In this document: positions 23,491 through 33,800 of the stretch, piece by piece
Layout of the letters: every line of letters begins with the position of its first letter
Numbering within the stretch: position 1 is the stretch's first letter
Assembly (NCBI GenBank): GCA_019925795.1
Contig: CM034301.1
Span: 51,299,783 to 51,363,782, forward strand
Length of the DNA stretch: 64,000 nt
Source: Dendrobium chrysotoxum
Taxonomy: Eukaryota > Streptophyta > Magnoliopsida > Asparagales > Orchidaceae
Reading direction: 5' to 3'
The notes under the pieces: generated by a model
Databases searched by the model: none
Seen by the model: only the letters and a program-made list of their open reading frames with translations
What the model was told of the DNA's origin: nothing
Made by a program: the position numbers and the translations under genes

Positions 23491-24804
23491 CTATCGAGAT
23501 GTTTTGGCCTTCCTGGCCGATTTTCCTTTGGGTTTCTTAGGAGAAGAATTGGGTTGTTTTATAGGAAGGGATTGCTTAGAGGAGGAAGCAGAGTTTTGGT
23601 TAGAAGCGGGGGGATCCAAAGAATGCTTGGAACTGGATGGGGAATCCACATCAGAAGATGCCACAACCTGGTTGTCCACAATGTCCGTAACAGGGGGGAA
23701 GGAGAAAGGGGGAAGGGGAGCAGGCTGCTCATCCTGAAGAGAGGCGAAACAGTTAGCCAAAATAACTTGAGGAGGTAATAAATTCTTCAGCTGAGAAGGA
23801 GGGCCTGAGGAGGAGGATTCCTCATTAGGTAAATTAAGATTCGGAATAGAGGGTTCATTGAGAGTGGGGGAAGGAGAGGTCTGAACAGGCTCCAAGAGTG
23901 CATCCTCCAAAGGAAAAACGGGAGGGGTGTTGGAATTCTGGTTGGGAAGTGGGGGTTTAGAGGAATCAGGAATTTTGGGAGCAGGGTTCCTACTCCTGCT
24001 TCTACCCCTAAAAGATTTCGGAGGGAGGATGGGTTTGGGGTCGGGGTTAGAGGGGCACAGAGGGAAAGGGTGGATGAGAGATCCACAACCCTCGCAACGG
24101 CTTGGCTTCCAATCATACACAACCTTGAGCACCATATCCTCACCATCAATTTCCAAAGGAATTTCGTTCGGCAAAGAAGAGTCTTTATTAATTTGGACAC
24201 AAACCCTAGCAAAAGTGAGCCTCGTGCGCATTGCAGTAAGAGAATCAACCGATAACGGAATCCCGATATAACTAGCAATACGAGAAATACCTGACGGTGT
24301 CCATAAAGCCAACGGAAGGTCCATAATTTTGATCCAGAGAGGGATATCAGCTGACTCATCCCTCTTAGGTTTGAATTTCGGAGACCATTTTTGAAGGATG
24401 AAGGGTTTACCGAGGAGGAACCAAGGTCCCCCCGTCCAGACCATGTCGTAATCATCCGCGGAAGTAAACTTCAGAAGGAAAAAACCATCGGCAAGGGATA
24501 GCAAGGAGAGCGAACCTTTGAGTTTCCATGCTTTATTCATAGCAGCAAGAAGGCGCTCGTAGTATGGCCTTTGGCCAATAGAGTATCCAACCAGAGAAAG
24601 TGTCCAAAGGGATGTGCCTTCCAAAAGATCTCCCGCCACGAAAGAGAGCTTCGGGCACGGAGAAACGAAGGAAACCGGGAAATCTGTAGCGGAGGTCGAT
24701 GGGGCTGCAACATTGTTAGCATAGGAGATAGACGGGAAAGAAGGAGGAGCACCCAGTAAAGATGCTCCCGGGAGAGAGGGAAAATCTATGGAGTTGAGAG
24801 CCAT
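23491..24804 (-). CDS. L1 ORF1: DUF4283/zinc-knuckle RNA-binding protein
   Basis: 437 residues. A DUF4283-like domain spans about 60-225 (YYERLLAAMNKAWKLKGSLS, GGPWFLLGKPFILQKW, IPLWIKIMDLPLALWT, YDWKPSRC). It is followed by a CX2CX4HX4C zinc knuckle (CEGCGSLIHPFPLC, about residues 235-248). A long Pro/Ser/Asn-rich, then Lys-rich tail (SSPKKPKGKSARKAKTSR) completes it. This is the usual ORF1 of plant L1 elements, thought to coat element RNA. The start chosen is the first ATG, 125 bases inside the element. The frame has no interruptions. Confidence 0.9.
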   Translation of the reverse strand: MALNSIDFPSLPGASLLGAPPSFPSISYANNVAAPSTSATDFPVSFVSPCPKLSFVAGDLLEGTSLWTLSLVGYSIGQRPYYERLLAAMNKAWKLKGSLSLLSLADGFFLLKFTSADDYDMVWTGGPWFLLGKPFILQKWSPKFKPKRDESADIPLWIKIMDLPLALWTPSGISRIASYIGIPLSVDSLTAMRTRLTFARVCVQINKDSSLPNEIPLEIDGEDMVLKVVYDWKPSRCEGCGSLIHPFPLCPSNPDPKPILPPKSFRGRSRSRNPAPKIPDSSKPPLPNQNSNTPPVFPLEDALLEPVQTSPSPTLNEPSIPNLNLPNEESSSSGPPSQLKNLLPPQVILANCFASLQDEQPAPLPPFSFPPVTDIVDNQVVASSDVDSPSSSKHSLDPPASNQNSASSSKQSLPIKQPNSSPKKPKGKSARKAKTSR

Positions 24805-24929
24805 CAGGGGTTATTCCACCCCGATGGGAGAGCCAGGCGGCCCAAGGCCGGGAGAAGGGGAGGAAAACCGAACAACAAAATAGCAAACCCTAGCAGAGCG
24901 AATGTAGCTCAGTGCAAATTCTCCCTTTG

Positions 24930-24942
24930 ATGTGCATATGTT
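24930..24942. repeat. Target-site duplication of L1, right copy
   Basis: ATGTGCATATGTT, matching 19337-19349 exactly; it marks the 5' end of the element. Confidence 0.9.
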
Positions 24943-25033
24943 GGCAAAGAAGTATACGGGTTTAGATTGTTGATAAACTTGTCTGAAACATCAAAGGAAA
25001 GAGCAAAAGAATTAAATTTATCATCATTCGCAC

Positions 25034-25190
25034 CTGAACACAAAGAGCAATTACATCAGCAAGCCTAGAGAGCGCTTCTGCAGGATAAAGTCCCTCTAGG
25101 GATGGGTCAACCATCTTGTCCAGTGCATCAATGTCATGGAGCTGTGGAGCTGCCCATAACGCCAATGATTGTTCTAATCTTTGTCTCGAG
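25034..25190 (-). pseudogene. STRUBBELIG-family receptor kinase pseudogene, penultimate exon
   Basis: Minus-strand exon with a CAG|CTCGAG acceptor boundary at 25190/25191 and a CAG|GTGCG donor at 25034. It encodes RQRLEQSLALWAAPQLHDID followed by ALDKMVDPSLEGLYPAEALS, then a DVIALCVQ end. This is the characteristic C-lobe stretch of SRF leucine-rich-repeat receptor kinases, whose kinase is thought to be atypical in cell-morphogenesis signalling. Splice phase fits the exon at 25363-25493 (AG + C). The locus is not functional: only the last part of the kinase remains, and the neighbouring exon has a frameshift. Confidence 0.8.
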
Positions 25191-25362
25191 CTGACAGATG
25201 CCAGGAAGATCATCATCAGAAAATATTGTTTCATAAATCTGTTTTTTTAAAAGAATATCTTTCAACCATATAATGGTAGTGATATGAAAATATTTATTGT
25301 TTTGGACCAAATCTTCTTTTCATCATAATTAAAAAATGTATAGGTTGATTTTTTTTTCTCAC

Positions 25363-25493
25363 CTGTCAAAAGTCTTTCGACCAGTCATTAGCTCAAGCAT
25401 TATCACTCCAAATTAAGCTGTATACATCACTTTTCAGAGTATACTGGCCAGACATAGCCACCTCCGGAGCACTATATCCAGAAGCCATGCATA
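25363..25493 (-). pseudogene. STRUBBELIG-family receptor kinase pseudogene exon with frameshift
   Basis: Minus-strand text reads MASGYSAPEVAMSGQYTLKS then DVYS, the P+1 loop and helix F start of the kinase. Four extra bases at about 25411-25416 shift the frame. Without them the text continues in the family pattern (YSFGVIMLEL) and ends at a GACAG|GTGAG donor. Upstream, where the activation loop, N-lobe, transmembrane segment and leucine-rich repeats should be, nothing is recognisable up to 30.5 kb. This is therefore a 5'-truncated pseudogene. Confidence 0.8.
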
Positions 25494-26646
25494 CTGTGAT
25501 CAGAAATCCTTCTCTCTCTCTTAGGTTGCCCAACAAGAGCTTTCTCTCTTCTTGACACACTCAAGAGATGCTAGTTTTGAAAAAAAAAAACTAATAAATA
25601 TTTTCAAATAAAAATAATAAATACCACTATTATTATTATCATTATTACTACAACTACTATTATTTTTATAAAAAAAATGTCAAATCACTAAATACAATTT
25701 TGACTATACGTTTTCGAAGTGCATTGTGCAAATACATAGAAAAGACATGTATATGTATCGATGAGCATGCAAGCATATTCAAGATCGTGTAAATATTCAA
25801 ATGCATCATAAAATGTACAAATAAGCTTCGCAAATGCATCAAAAAAGTGTGCACAGCATACTGATTCACCTAGAATAACTATGTGTATATGCTCAAATGA
25901 ATGTGTTAAATGCTTGAGCTTAACGTCTAAGAATGTTGCGCGAATAAAAAATAAGTGAAACTCTAATTTAATTCTCTCAAGTACCATACAACTATTTTTG
26001 AAAAGCATGTAATCACTTTAAAATTTTGTAAACTCTCCCATTTAAATAAAAATTTATCAACATCATGCATGATGCTATTGACCAGACCACTATGTCGATC
26101 TCAAGGTAGGGTCGGAAGACCAACATTTCAAATTTGATCCTCTTCATTGCAAGATTGGAGTCGACAAGACCTAAACCGAATGGCACATCTATCTATAAAA
26201 TCTAAAATCCACAAAAATATTCTGTTTTACATTCACATAAAGTCCTTTGTGAAAAACATATATCTAAGACACCTCACTATCATCCATAATCAATACAAAT
26301 AAGATATACAATTGTGGCTCCTTGATGTGGCTCTATAAATTAGAAATTAAAATTGGAAGTTATTTGATCATCGTGCAACTATTTTTTGTACCAGTCAAAG
26401 CTCTAAAATCATTTCAAGCATGAAGAACTAATTTAGGTAAAATAGTGAGGTATCATTGCATTCATCTTTATGCAGAGCATATTGCAGCCTCTTTAATAAT
26501 AATATAAATTATCACAGCGTCCTGGCTAATTGCATCTGATATAAGTGATTTAAAGTTAATTATATTTCTTTCTCTTTTTTTATACTAACTGTCATTAATT
26601 AATATAATTAATAATAGCTAATGGTTTCTTAAGTAAAGTTATTTCA

Positions 26647-26648
<2 letters not shown>
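25494..26648. other. AT-rich intergenic DNA
   Basis: No gene recognised. A minus-strand run of short open frames between 25666 and 26008 has no family resemblance. A short ATTATTATT-type low-complexity patch is near 25625-25670. Confidence 0.4.

Positions 26649-26649
<1 letters not shown>

Positions 26650-26724
<75 letters not shown>
26650..26724. repeat. (TA)n microsatellite
   Basis: About 37 uninterrupted TA units. Such tracts are length-variable and able to extrude a cruciform. Confidence 0.97.
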
Positions 26725-26727
<3 letters not shown>

Positions 26728-27299
26728 ATAGGCCCCAAGATATTCATTCATTCCATCCCAATTTGTTTTAATTGAGGTTTTAATTTGTTCTATACAAGTT
26801 CTATGTAAATCTTTTGTATCATTTTCCTTACAAATAAATAAAAGAAGTGAGATCGAGATTGCCCGTTAATGTAGAGTTCTTCGAAACTTGAACCATGTAA
26901 ATATTTGTGTTATTGCCTAGTTCTTTCCAATACTTATGGTAGAAAAATCATTCTTGCTATAATTTTAGTTTTACTATTGTTTACATATCGTAATTGCAAG
27001 AATAATTGTGATTATTTAGAAAGATTTTGGAGAAAGAAAGTCTGTCTATATTGAAGCTTACTTGAATAATTACTCTAGTAAAATTTATCTCTATGTTTAT
27101 TAAATTTTTTAATCAAGAGACTATTTGCTAAAATTTGTGTTAAACTTTGTTAATTTGAGATTATTTATAAATTTTCTAGAAAACCAAGATCTAGATATCC
27201 TCAATTATTGCATAATAGCATCAATGCCATTGAGCATATCAATATTGTTAGACATTTGGAAATGCATTGTTGACAGCAATAAAGTAATATAGAATTAGT

Positions 27300-27400
27300 C
27301 AAATCATTTGGCTAGTTCTATAGAAAACGCCAAATAATTTGGCTTATTCAGAACTAGCCAAATCATTTGACGTTTTCTATAGAATTAGTCAAATAATTTA
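27300..27400. repeat. Imperfect inverted repeat, 45-bp arms
   Basis: Arms at 27300-27344 and 27356-27400, with an 11-base loop, match at most positions. Within them the motif CAAATNATTTG recurs four times (27300, 27331, 27359, 27390), so each arm is itself made of small palindromes. It could be the core of a MITE or a hairpin-RNA source. No target duplication was found. Confidence 0.7.
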
Positions 27401-28319
27401 GCTAGTCAGCTTCTTAAATTTCTACAAAATTTTGCTCCTTCTTCTAATATAAACTAAGCCCATGTTCTTTCTTAAAAATTCGCCTTTTTAAGTTTGTGTG
27501 ATTAATACGATCAAAAATAGAAAAAAAAAAAAATCTAAGCTGATATAATGCAAAAGTACAAGCGTGCGTGCCAAAAATTCCTAAGTCCAAAAAGTGCCGA
27601 AAGGTAACAAGCTGACGTGAAGAATATTTATATGGCATGATTCAATTGAACTTGTCCACTTTTGATTCCGCATTTCTTCTACGGAATTTGATCGAATATT
27701 TTTGTAAAATATTTATCTATTTTATTTTTGATAATATATCTTCGAGTTAATATAATAGCACAAAAAGCTCTGAATTTTCAGCAGGTCTAGCATTGCACAC
27801 AGCAAAATTGGTGTTCCTGACCAGCTAATCCTCAGTACAGCTATTAATTGCATAGTCGTTGGTTTTGATTAGCTAAAGTTTAAGGGAAATCTGTTAGCTA
27901 AGTGGCAGGGAAAGAGCATATAAAGGTCATGCACTTACCCAACTAAATAAGTTGATAATAGTTTATAAGAGATATGAGTTTTTTAATGTGAAAAAACTAA
28001 GAAAAGAGAATTTTATTATGTTTGATAAATGATTTGATTAATAGTAAAAAAGTTCTTTTTTGTAAGTGGAGAATACGTTGGTATAATATAAAATGTAGAA
28101 GATGACTTTCCTGATGGATATGACTTTCTTGATGGATGTATGAGGAGCTTTGAGATGTTACACGTGCTATCAATAAATTATTGGTGGTCTGCTTAATTAT
28201 TCTCCTTATTTGATGAGAGTTTAGCAATAAAGAATGTGTAAATATTAGCCTTGTTAGAGCTAGCATGCATTGGTGACCTGGTGTTGGTGTCGAGTGTCGA
28301 TGAAGGGTAACTATTAGAA

Positions 28320-28640
28320 TCCTTTGACCAACGTCACATACTTTCAACCTCTGTCACTCACTAATTACAGCCCTCTAATCAGTTTTAGCCACCAATTACG
28401 GTCCTTTGATCACTGTTTGTCCTGATTATGGTCCTTTCTAGCACCATTGCCCGACTATAGTCATTTAACCATCGTCACCCGCCGATTACGATCATTCTAC
28501 CTTTGTTGCCCGCCAACTACGATCCTTCGACTTATGTCGCCCGACTATAGTTCCAACCTTCATCACCCAATTATAGTCCTCTAACCTCCATCGTTCAACT
28601 GCAATCCTCCAACTACCTTCACTCGACTATAACCTTCTCA
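28320..28640. repeat. Degenerate minisatellite, ~30-bp unit, about ten copies
   Basis: Successive units follow the pattern GTCRCCCGACTATAGTCCTNYRACCNTC with 26-33 bp spacing. Clear units start near 28350, 28386, 28418, 28448, 28474, 28506, 28537, 28563, 28591 and 28619. Divergence between units is high, so it is old. A fading continuation (CTGACCACTGTCGCCTAGTTTTGGTCC) occurs at about 29760. Confidence 0.65.
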
Positions 28641-28809
28641 TGCCTCAATATCTAATTAGAAAAAATAAAAAGGGTTGGTTGGCTATGTATGCCACACACA
28701 TCTTTTTATTGATGGGCGTTGTATGGTTATCAAGACATATGGTCGACATAATTTATGGATGATATAGGGTTAGCTTGCTCGGCTAACCCTTAAAAAAAAC
28801 AAAATCTAA

Positions 28810-29650
28810 TTAGAAAAATTATTATTATTTATAATTTACTCATCAATGATTACAACACCTAGAGTTATCTAAATATATCAAGCAATAATAAGTATAAACA
28901 TATACATCATCATTCATTTCATCAAAATAATCATATACTATAATTCACATGTTTTCTATCAACATGATCAAAATATTCTATTCTACAACATACTAAAAGT
29001 CATACGATAAAAAACTTTCTAAACCTTAGTAAAATTGCATTTGTTTCAACCAAATCAAATAAAACTCCATAAATACTCACACATATGTCGAAATTGAAAT
29101 CTAAGACAAGGTATCGGTAACCTACATCGAGGCGAACAATTTTCTTAGTTGGCTTGGCATACGAAATCGGCTTCATGTCCTTCAAACTCCACTTTCTCTC
29201 TCTAGAATCATTTCCTTCTCTCTCTAGCTAGTTGGCGACCTCGACGGATGAAAATGAAGAAATTTCAAGAATAAAAATGTGGATCTTGATATTTATTAAC
29301 CCAGCACAGTGCCATCATTCCCACCTTTGTAATGCTCCTAAAGGGAAGTTTCTAGAACTCAAAATAGAGAGCTTGAAGTTGTAGTGCTACTTTCATGGGC
29401 CGCAACGCCTTATTTACAGCTCTGTTATGCTAACAAATAGGGAGGGACACTTCTCAACATATAGACAAGCCAATATTGCCATTACAGCGCTGCAGCGCCC
29501 CCAAGCAATTTTCAACTCACAAAGATTCATTGGCGCCTCATTCAGAGCACCGCAATGCTCCCAAAGAATTTTTACTTAACATATTTTCATTTTTTTAAAT
29601 CAAGCCATAAACCGTTCTTGGTAGAAATTTTACATGAAAGTAAATTCTAA
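28810..29650 (-). mobile_element. Third, internally deleted relative of the solo-LTR-like family
   Basis: The left part (AATTATTATTATTTATAATTT..ACACCTAGAGTTATC..AGCAATAATAAGTATAAACAT) parallels the start of the element at 31796-33873. A later segment with a CTCCACTTTCTCTCTCTAGAA run parallels its distal part. A CACCGCAATGCTCCC/GCGCTGCAGCGCCCCC patch at 29480-29560 is shared with nothing else here. Neither terminus is cleanly visible. Confidence 0.4.
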
Positions 29651-30499
29651 AATCTCATAGAATTTTAATAGATATTAAATGAACTTTGTAAATTCTTGTT
29701 AGATTTAATTTAGATCATTAGAGGCGGACTTAATACTATAGTAATAGTTATTGTAGACGCTCTGACCACTGTCGCCTAGTTTTGGTCCACCGATCTACAA
29801 TCTTTTAATCATTATCACATGGTTACTCTTAACAACTACTAACTTCATCACTTGCCATCCTTAATAATGTTAACACATATTGTCACTTCTAAGATTGATG
29901 CACTCTGTCAACATCAACTATGAAATTCCAACTATAATACTAAGATTTATGCTAGATTGTTGCCGAAGAGCTCTTCCACCTTCAACCAATTAATGTGTTC
30001 TTTACAGTGCATGGATGCCTTCCCCTGATGAAGGGCTTCACTTATAATCAAACACAAATATTAGTGAAATTATTTTAACTGGGCTAGACCATGTGATTTT
30101 TTCCTTTTCTGAGGTTTCCATGTAAAATTATGTTGTCTCTTATAATTCTTGCACTCATCTTTTATCTATGTGCATGCTAGATCTTCGTACAGAACATAAA
30201 TATTAAACTCAATCTCTCTGCCACCATGGATGTTTCAACATGCAACAATATATCCTTATTGAGATACATTGGGAGGAATTGACAGACATTCTTGGATTAT
30301 ATGTATTAACGTAATATATTTAACTGATATCTAATCTATAATTATGCATATTTTTGATGTATTAAACTTATTTGAATTATTTTTCAATAACTCGAGTCAA
30401 ACAAACAATCCGCTTGGTGACCTCTCATTAAGAATAATTTAATCTGAAATGGATTTTTAAATACATTTCTTAAAAAAAAAAAGAAAAATAATTGAGTGT
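29651..30499. other. Spacer upstream of phosphoglucomutase
   Basis: AT-rich, no gene seen. It must hold distal promoter sequence of the downstream gene but I see no motif I would stake a claim on. Confidence 0.35.
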
Positions 30500-30733
30500 T
30501 TTATTGGGCAAGTAAAATTTTCCAATCGATATCAATATCCTCCGTAGATGGTCGCGGATGCCGTTTGCTATCTCGGACCAAACAGCGGTGAAGAGAGCAA
30601 CCAACCCGTCTGCAAATATCGTCCGCAAGGTCTTCGAGAACTCGCAACCTCTGCATTTTATCTGATTCTAATTCGTCTTCTCCTACCAAGAATATCCATC
30701 TGCACGATCCGAAAGAGCTTGAAAGGAACAAAA
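30500..30733 (+). promoter_or_regulatory. Proximal promoter and 5' leader of phosphoglucomutase
   Basis: GC-richer than its surroundings. CCAAT boxes occur in both orientations (ATTGG at 30503-30507, CCAAT at 30522-30526). I see no convincing TATA box. The start codon context ACAAAAATGG is strong for a plant. The transcription start, and whether an intron interrupts the leader, cannot be told from sequence. Confidence 0.4.
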
Positions 30734-30814
30734 ATGGTGGTCTTTGAAGTGACCCGCAAGGAAACCACTCCCTTCGATGGCCAGAAGCCAGGAACCTCCG
30801 GCTTGAGGAAAAAG
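30734..30814 (+). CDS. PGM: PGM exon 1 (residues 1-27)
   Basis: Start ATG through GLRKK, then donor AAG|GTGAGC. Carries the conserved N-terminal substrate-side motif TTPFDGQKPGTSGLR. Confidence 0.95.
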
Positions 30815-33800
30815 GTGAGCTTTACTTCACTTCGCTTCCATATTAGGATTGATGACGATTAAAATTATAGATCTAAAAATCTTTGTAGAATGTGATGTCT
30901 ACAAACATTTTATCTTGGTGAAGGGATGGGTGAGGTCGGATCTTGTTGCAGGTGATGGGATAGGCTTGAAATTTTGTCTTATGAACGAAATCATAACAAT
31001 GGAACTCGATTCCTCTGTTCTGTGGATTTGTGGTCCTAATACGATAATAGATGTTTCTCATCGAAAATCTTTGATTTTTAATTTTTCCTATGCTATTTTG
31101 CCTGTTTAGTCTATCATTTGATGATTTGATCAATCTTTTAAATATTAGGGATTTTTTCAATCTTTTAAATATTAGGGATTTTCTGCAGCGATCTTTATCT
31201 CATCCCGGCGCTTGAGCTGAAATGTGATTGGATTTCTCACTCTTTTGGGATTTGGAATTCCCTGTTTGAGATTGATTATTGTACAAAGGCTTGTTGTTTT
31301 TGAACTAAAAATGTTTTTTTTTAATTAAAAGGTTGCGGAATTAACTTTTTGGAGAACTCCAGTGATTAAAATCATAACTGTTCTTGCTGACTTTATTCCC
31401 TATATCTAGTTAATACTTTCAAGTGGGATTTCCTTGATTGAGATGTCAATTTTATCAAAGTTTAAGAACTTTTATTTGGAATATGGAAGAATGACCAGAC
31501 TATTGTAATTTGTTCACATTTTCCCATTAACCAGGCCTACTAATTATAATCATTGCAACATAAGCTCAATTAATTAGATACAATAAGAACAAGCAATTTT
31601 ATGAGTTACTTCCTAAAGCAAAGTTACTTGTTTATTTTGAACGGCAGCATCTTGTTTTCATATACCTGAGTGTTGTCGAAGGAATGATTCTGTCCTATAG
31701 ATAAATGAAGCATTAGGTAATACCCTTAGCATGTTTTGGGAGTTATTGTGGATAAAATGCGCCTATTTAAATCTTTGGTGATAAAATATGATGCCTGTGA
31801 TGCCCCAGAATTTAATTTGGAAGAATTATTATTATTTTTATCTTTTAATTTACACAACTAGAGTTATCAAAAATTTTTAGCAATCTACATAGCAGTAGAA
31901 ATAAAACTATCGATGAAAACATCAATATATACATATGTATTCATTTTTCAAAAATCATATACAGTACTCAAGATCTATACAATTGTATCACAACTACTCT
32001 GTCACAAATATAAAAGAATAACTAAAACAAAAGAAAAGGAACCTGAACCTAAAGGATCCTGATCAATCTCACACTCCTGCTCCTTTGTCCTGGCCTGAAA
32101 ATATTTAATCGTATATAATGAGCTAAAAAATCCAGCAGAAAACCAAATCCCACAATTGAACTCAAAGCACGACAAATGAGTAATATATATGTCAATATTC
32201 AAATCATAACAATTGCATTTATATAATTATTGAATTAGTACAAAAATAGTAAAACTGTATAGTATGAAAGACAGTAAATCAATATGAGTGTCAAATTACT
32301 AAAGCAATTGTCATATCAATACTACAATTAGTAGAGAAATCGTATAAAGCGATAAAATCAAATCATCGATAAAGACTATTGAAATCAAATTAATGTAGTA
32401 AAATCATATAGGAGTGTACACATGCTATCCAGTTGTTCTATATCAGTATTAAATCAATATCTTAATCACATACTCAATATATCCTGTATATCACGTGCTC
32501 AATGTATATATCATATTTTTTATATCAATAAATCAATAACAATGTTATAATAAATCCGTACAGTAACATGAACATTGCCTCAATAACATTCATTTCTGTA
32601 GTTATACTAAACAAGTAGGAATTCTAGCTATCATGTTATTTTTCAGTATCATATCAGTATCAGTAAATCGTTGGCTCAGTAAACAGAGTCGTCACTCTTT
32701 GCCCGTCAACATAATAATCATCTCCTTATAACTCTCAATCAATATCATATGAATCAGTAGAGGATAACACTAAATCACAGTATTTAAAAGAAAGCCAATC
32801 GACCCACTATCCTGTGCAGGTCAATCAGTCTCCAACCAACTGGTCAACCAATCTTTACTTGTCTTTTACACACATTATTATCACAGTACTATACCAATAA
32901 TCTCAATCACACATCTACATTCATTTTCAATGCATTGCAGTAAATAAAGTATAATTGAGCTTAATTTAGAAAGTGTCAAAATATCCTAACAGTAGACAAC
33001 AGAAAATCCTACTGAGCAAAAATTCATATTTTTAGAAATTAACTAAATTATCAGGGATTGTATGCAACAACATTTTAAAGCTTTTATTGAACTAAAACAC
33101 TATTTTTAGATGTTAAAATAAATTTATGAGTAGGCTAAAATAGCTGCTTTTTCAAAATCATCAGGCAAAAAAATCTCAGATAAATACTCAAAATATTCAT
33201 AATCTCAATCTCTATAACATATAAAAAGTTATACTGTGAAAGTTTTACCAATATAAAATTATCCTCATTTTTCGGTAACGGAAACACAAATTTAGTCGGA
33301 AAAATATAAAAAATATAAAATTATTGAAATCAGAAATAGGGAAAAGATTCCTTACAGCGAGATGAGCAAATCTCCCAACAGGCTCGACTGACAAAAATCA
33401 CTCCGCGGCCTCCAAATCCTAACTTTTACTTTCTCTCTCTAATTTGTTTTTCATTTCTCTGTTGCTGAAATTGATAAGGGATGAGGATTTAAAACATTTT
33501 AGTGACTTAGGATATTTTTGTTTAGAATAATAATTTAATATTATATAATTAATTTAATCAATTTTTTTAGTATAAAATTCATATAAATTCTTTTGGGGCT
33601 TTAAAAATTATGGGAAAATATTCATAAAATAATTCATTTTATTTAAAAAATTCTGGTGAAATCGGTTTGCAAAGCGGAAACCTGATGGTCCCAAAATTCT
33701 TACTTGTACCAGCAGATGCCAATTTCTTAAGGATTTTCACTATTGCCCAAAAGTTTCGAGAAAATTTGTGTAATTAAAACACTATAATATCGATGTTATG

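Larger units (their letters stand above)
19350..24929 (-). mobile_element. Full-length L1-type LINE with two intact ORFs
   Basis: A 5.58-kb non-LTR retrotransposon on the minus strand: 125-bp 5' leader (24805-24929), ORF1 (23491-24804), ORF2 (19943-23488), about 580 bp of 3' untranslated region, and an A-tail of at least ten bases (19350-19359). A perfect 13-bp target duplication flanks it. Both ORFs are uninterrupted and the key domains are complete. These are signs of a young and possibly mobile-competent copy. It sits in the intron of a dead kinase gene, about 5.8 kb upstream of the phosphoglucomutase gene. Whether it is transcribed cannot be told from sequence. Confidence 0.93.

Noticed and set aside
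21549..24271. Plus-strand open frames of 60-119 codons across the L1
   Set aside because: They are shadows of ORF1 and ORF2 on the opposite strand; their residues do not form any known domain.
28320..28640. Possible CRISPR-like array
   Set aside because: Units are degenerate and contiguous without spacers, and the genome is a plant; it is a minisatellite.
30501..30731. 76-codon antisense open frame over the PGM leader
   Set aside because: No family resemblance, and it overlaps the GC-richer 5' leader, where chance frames are common.
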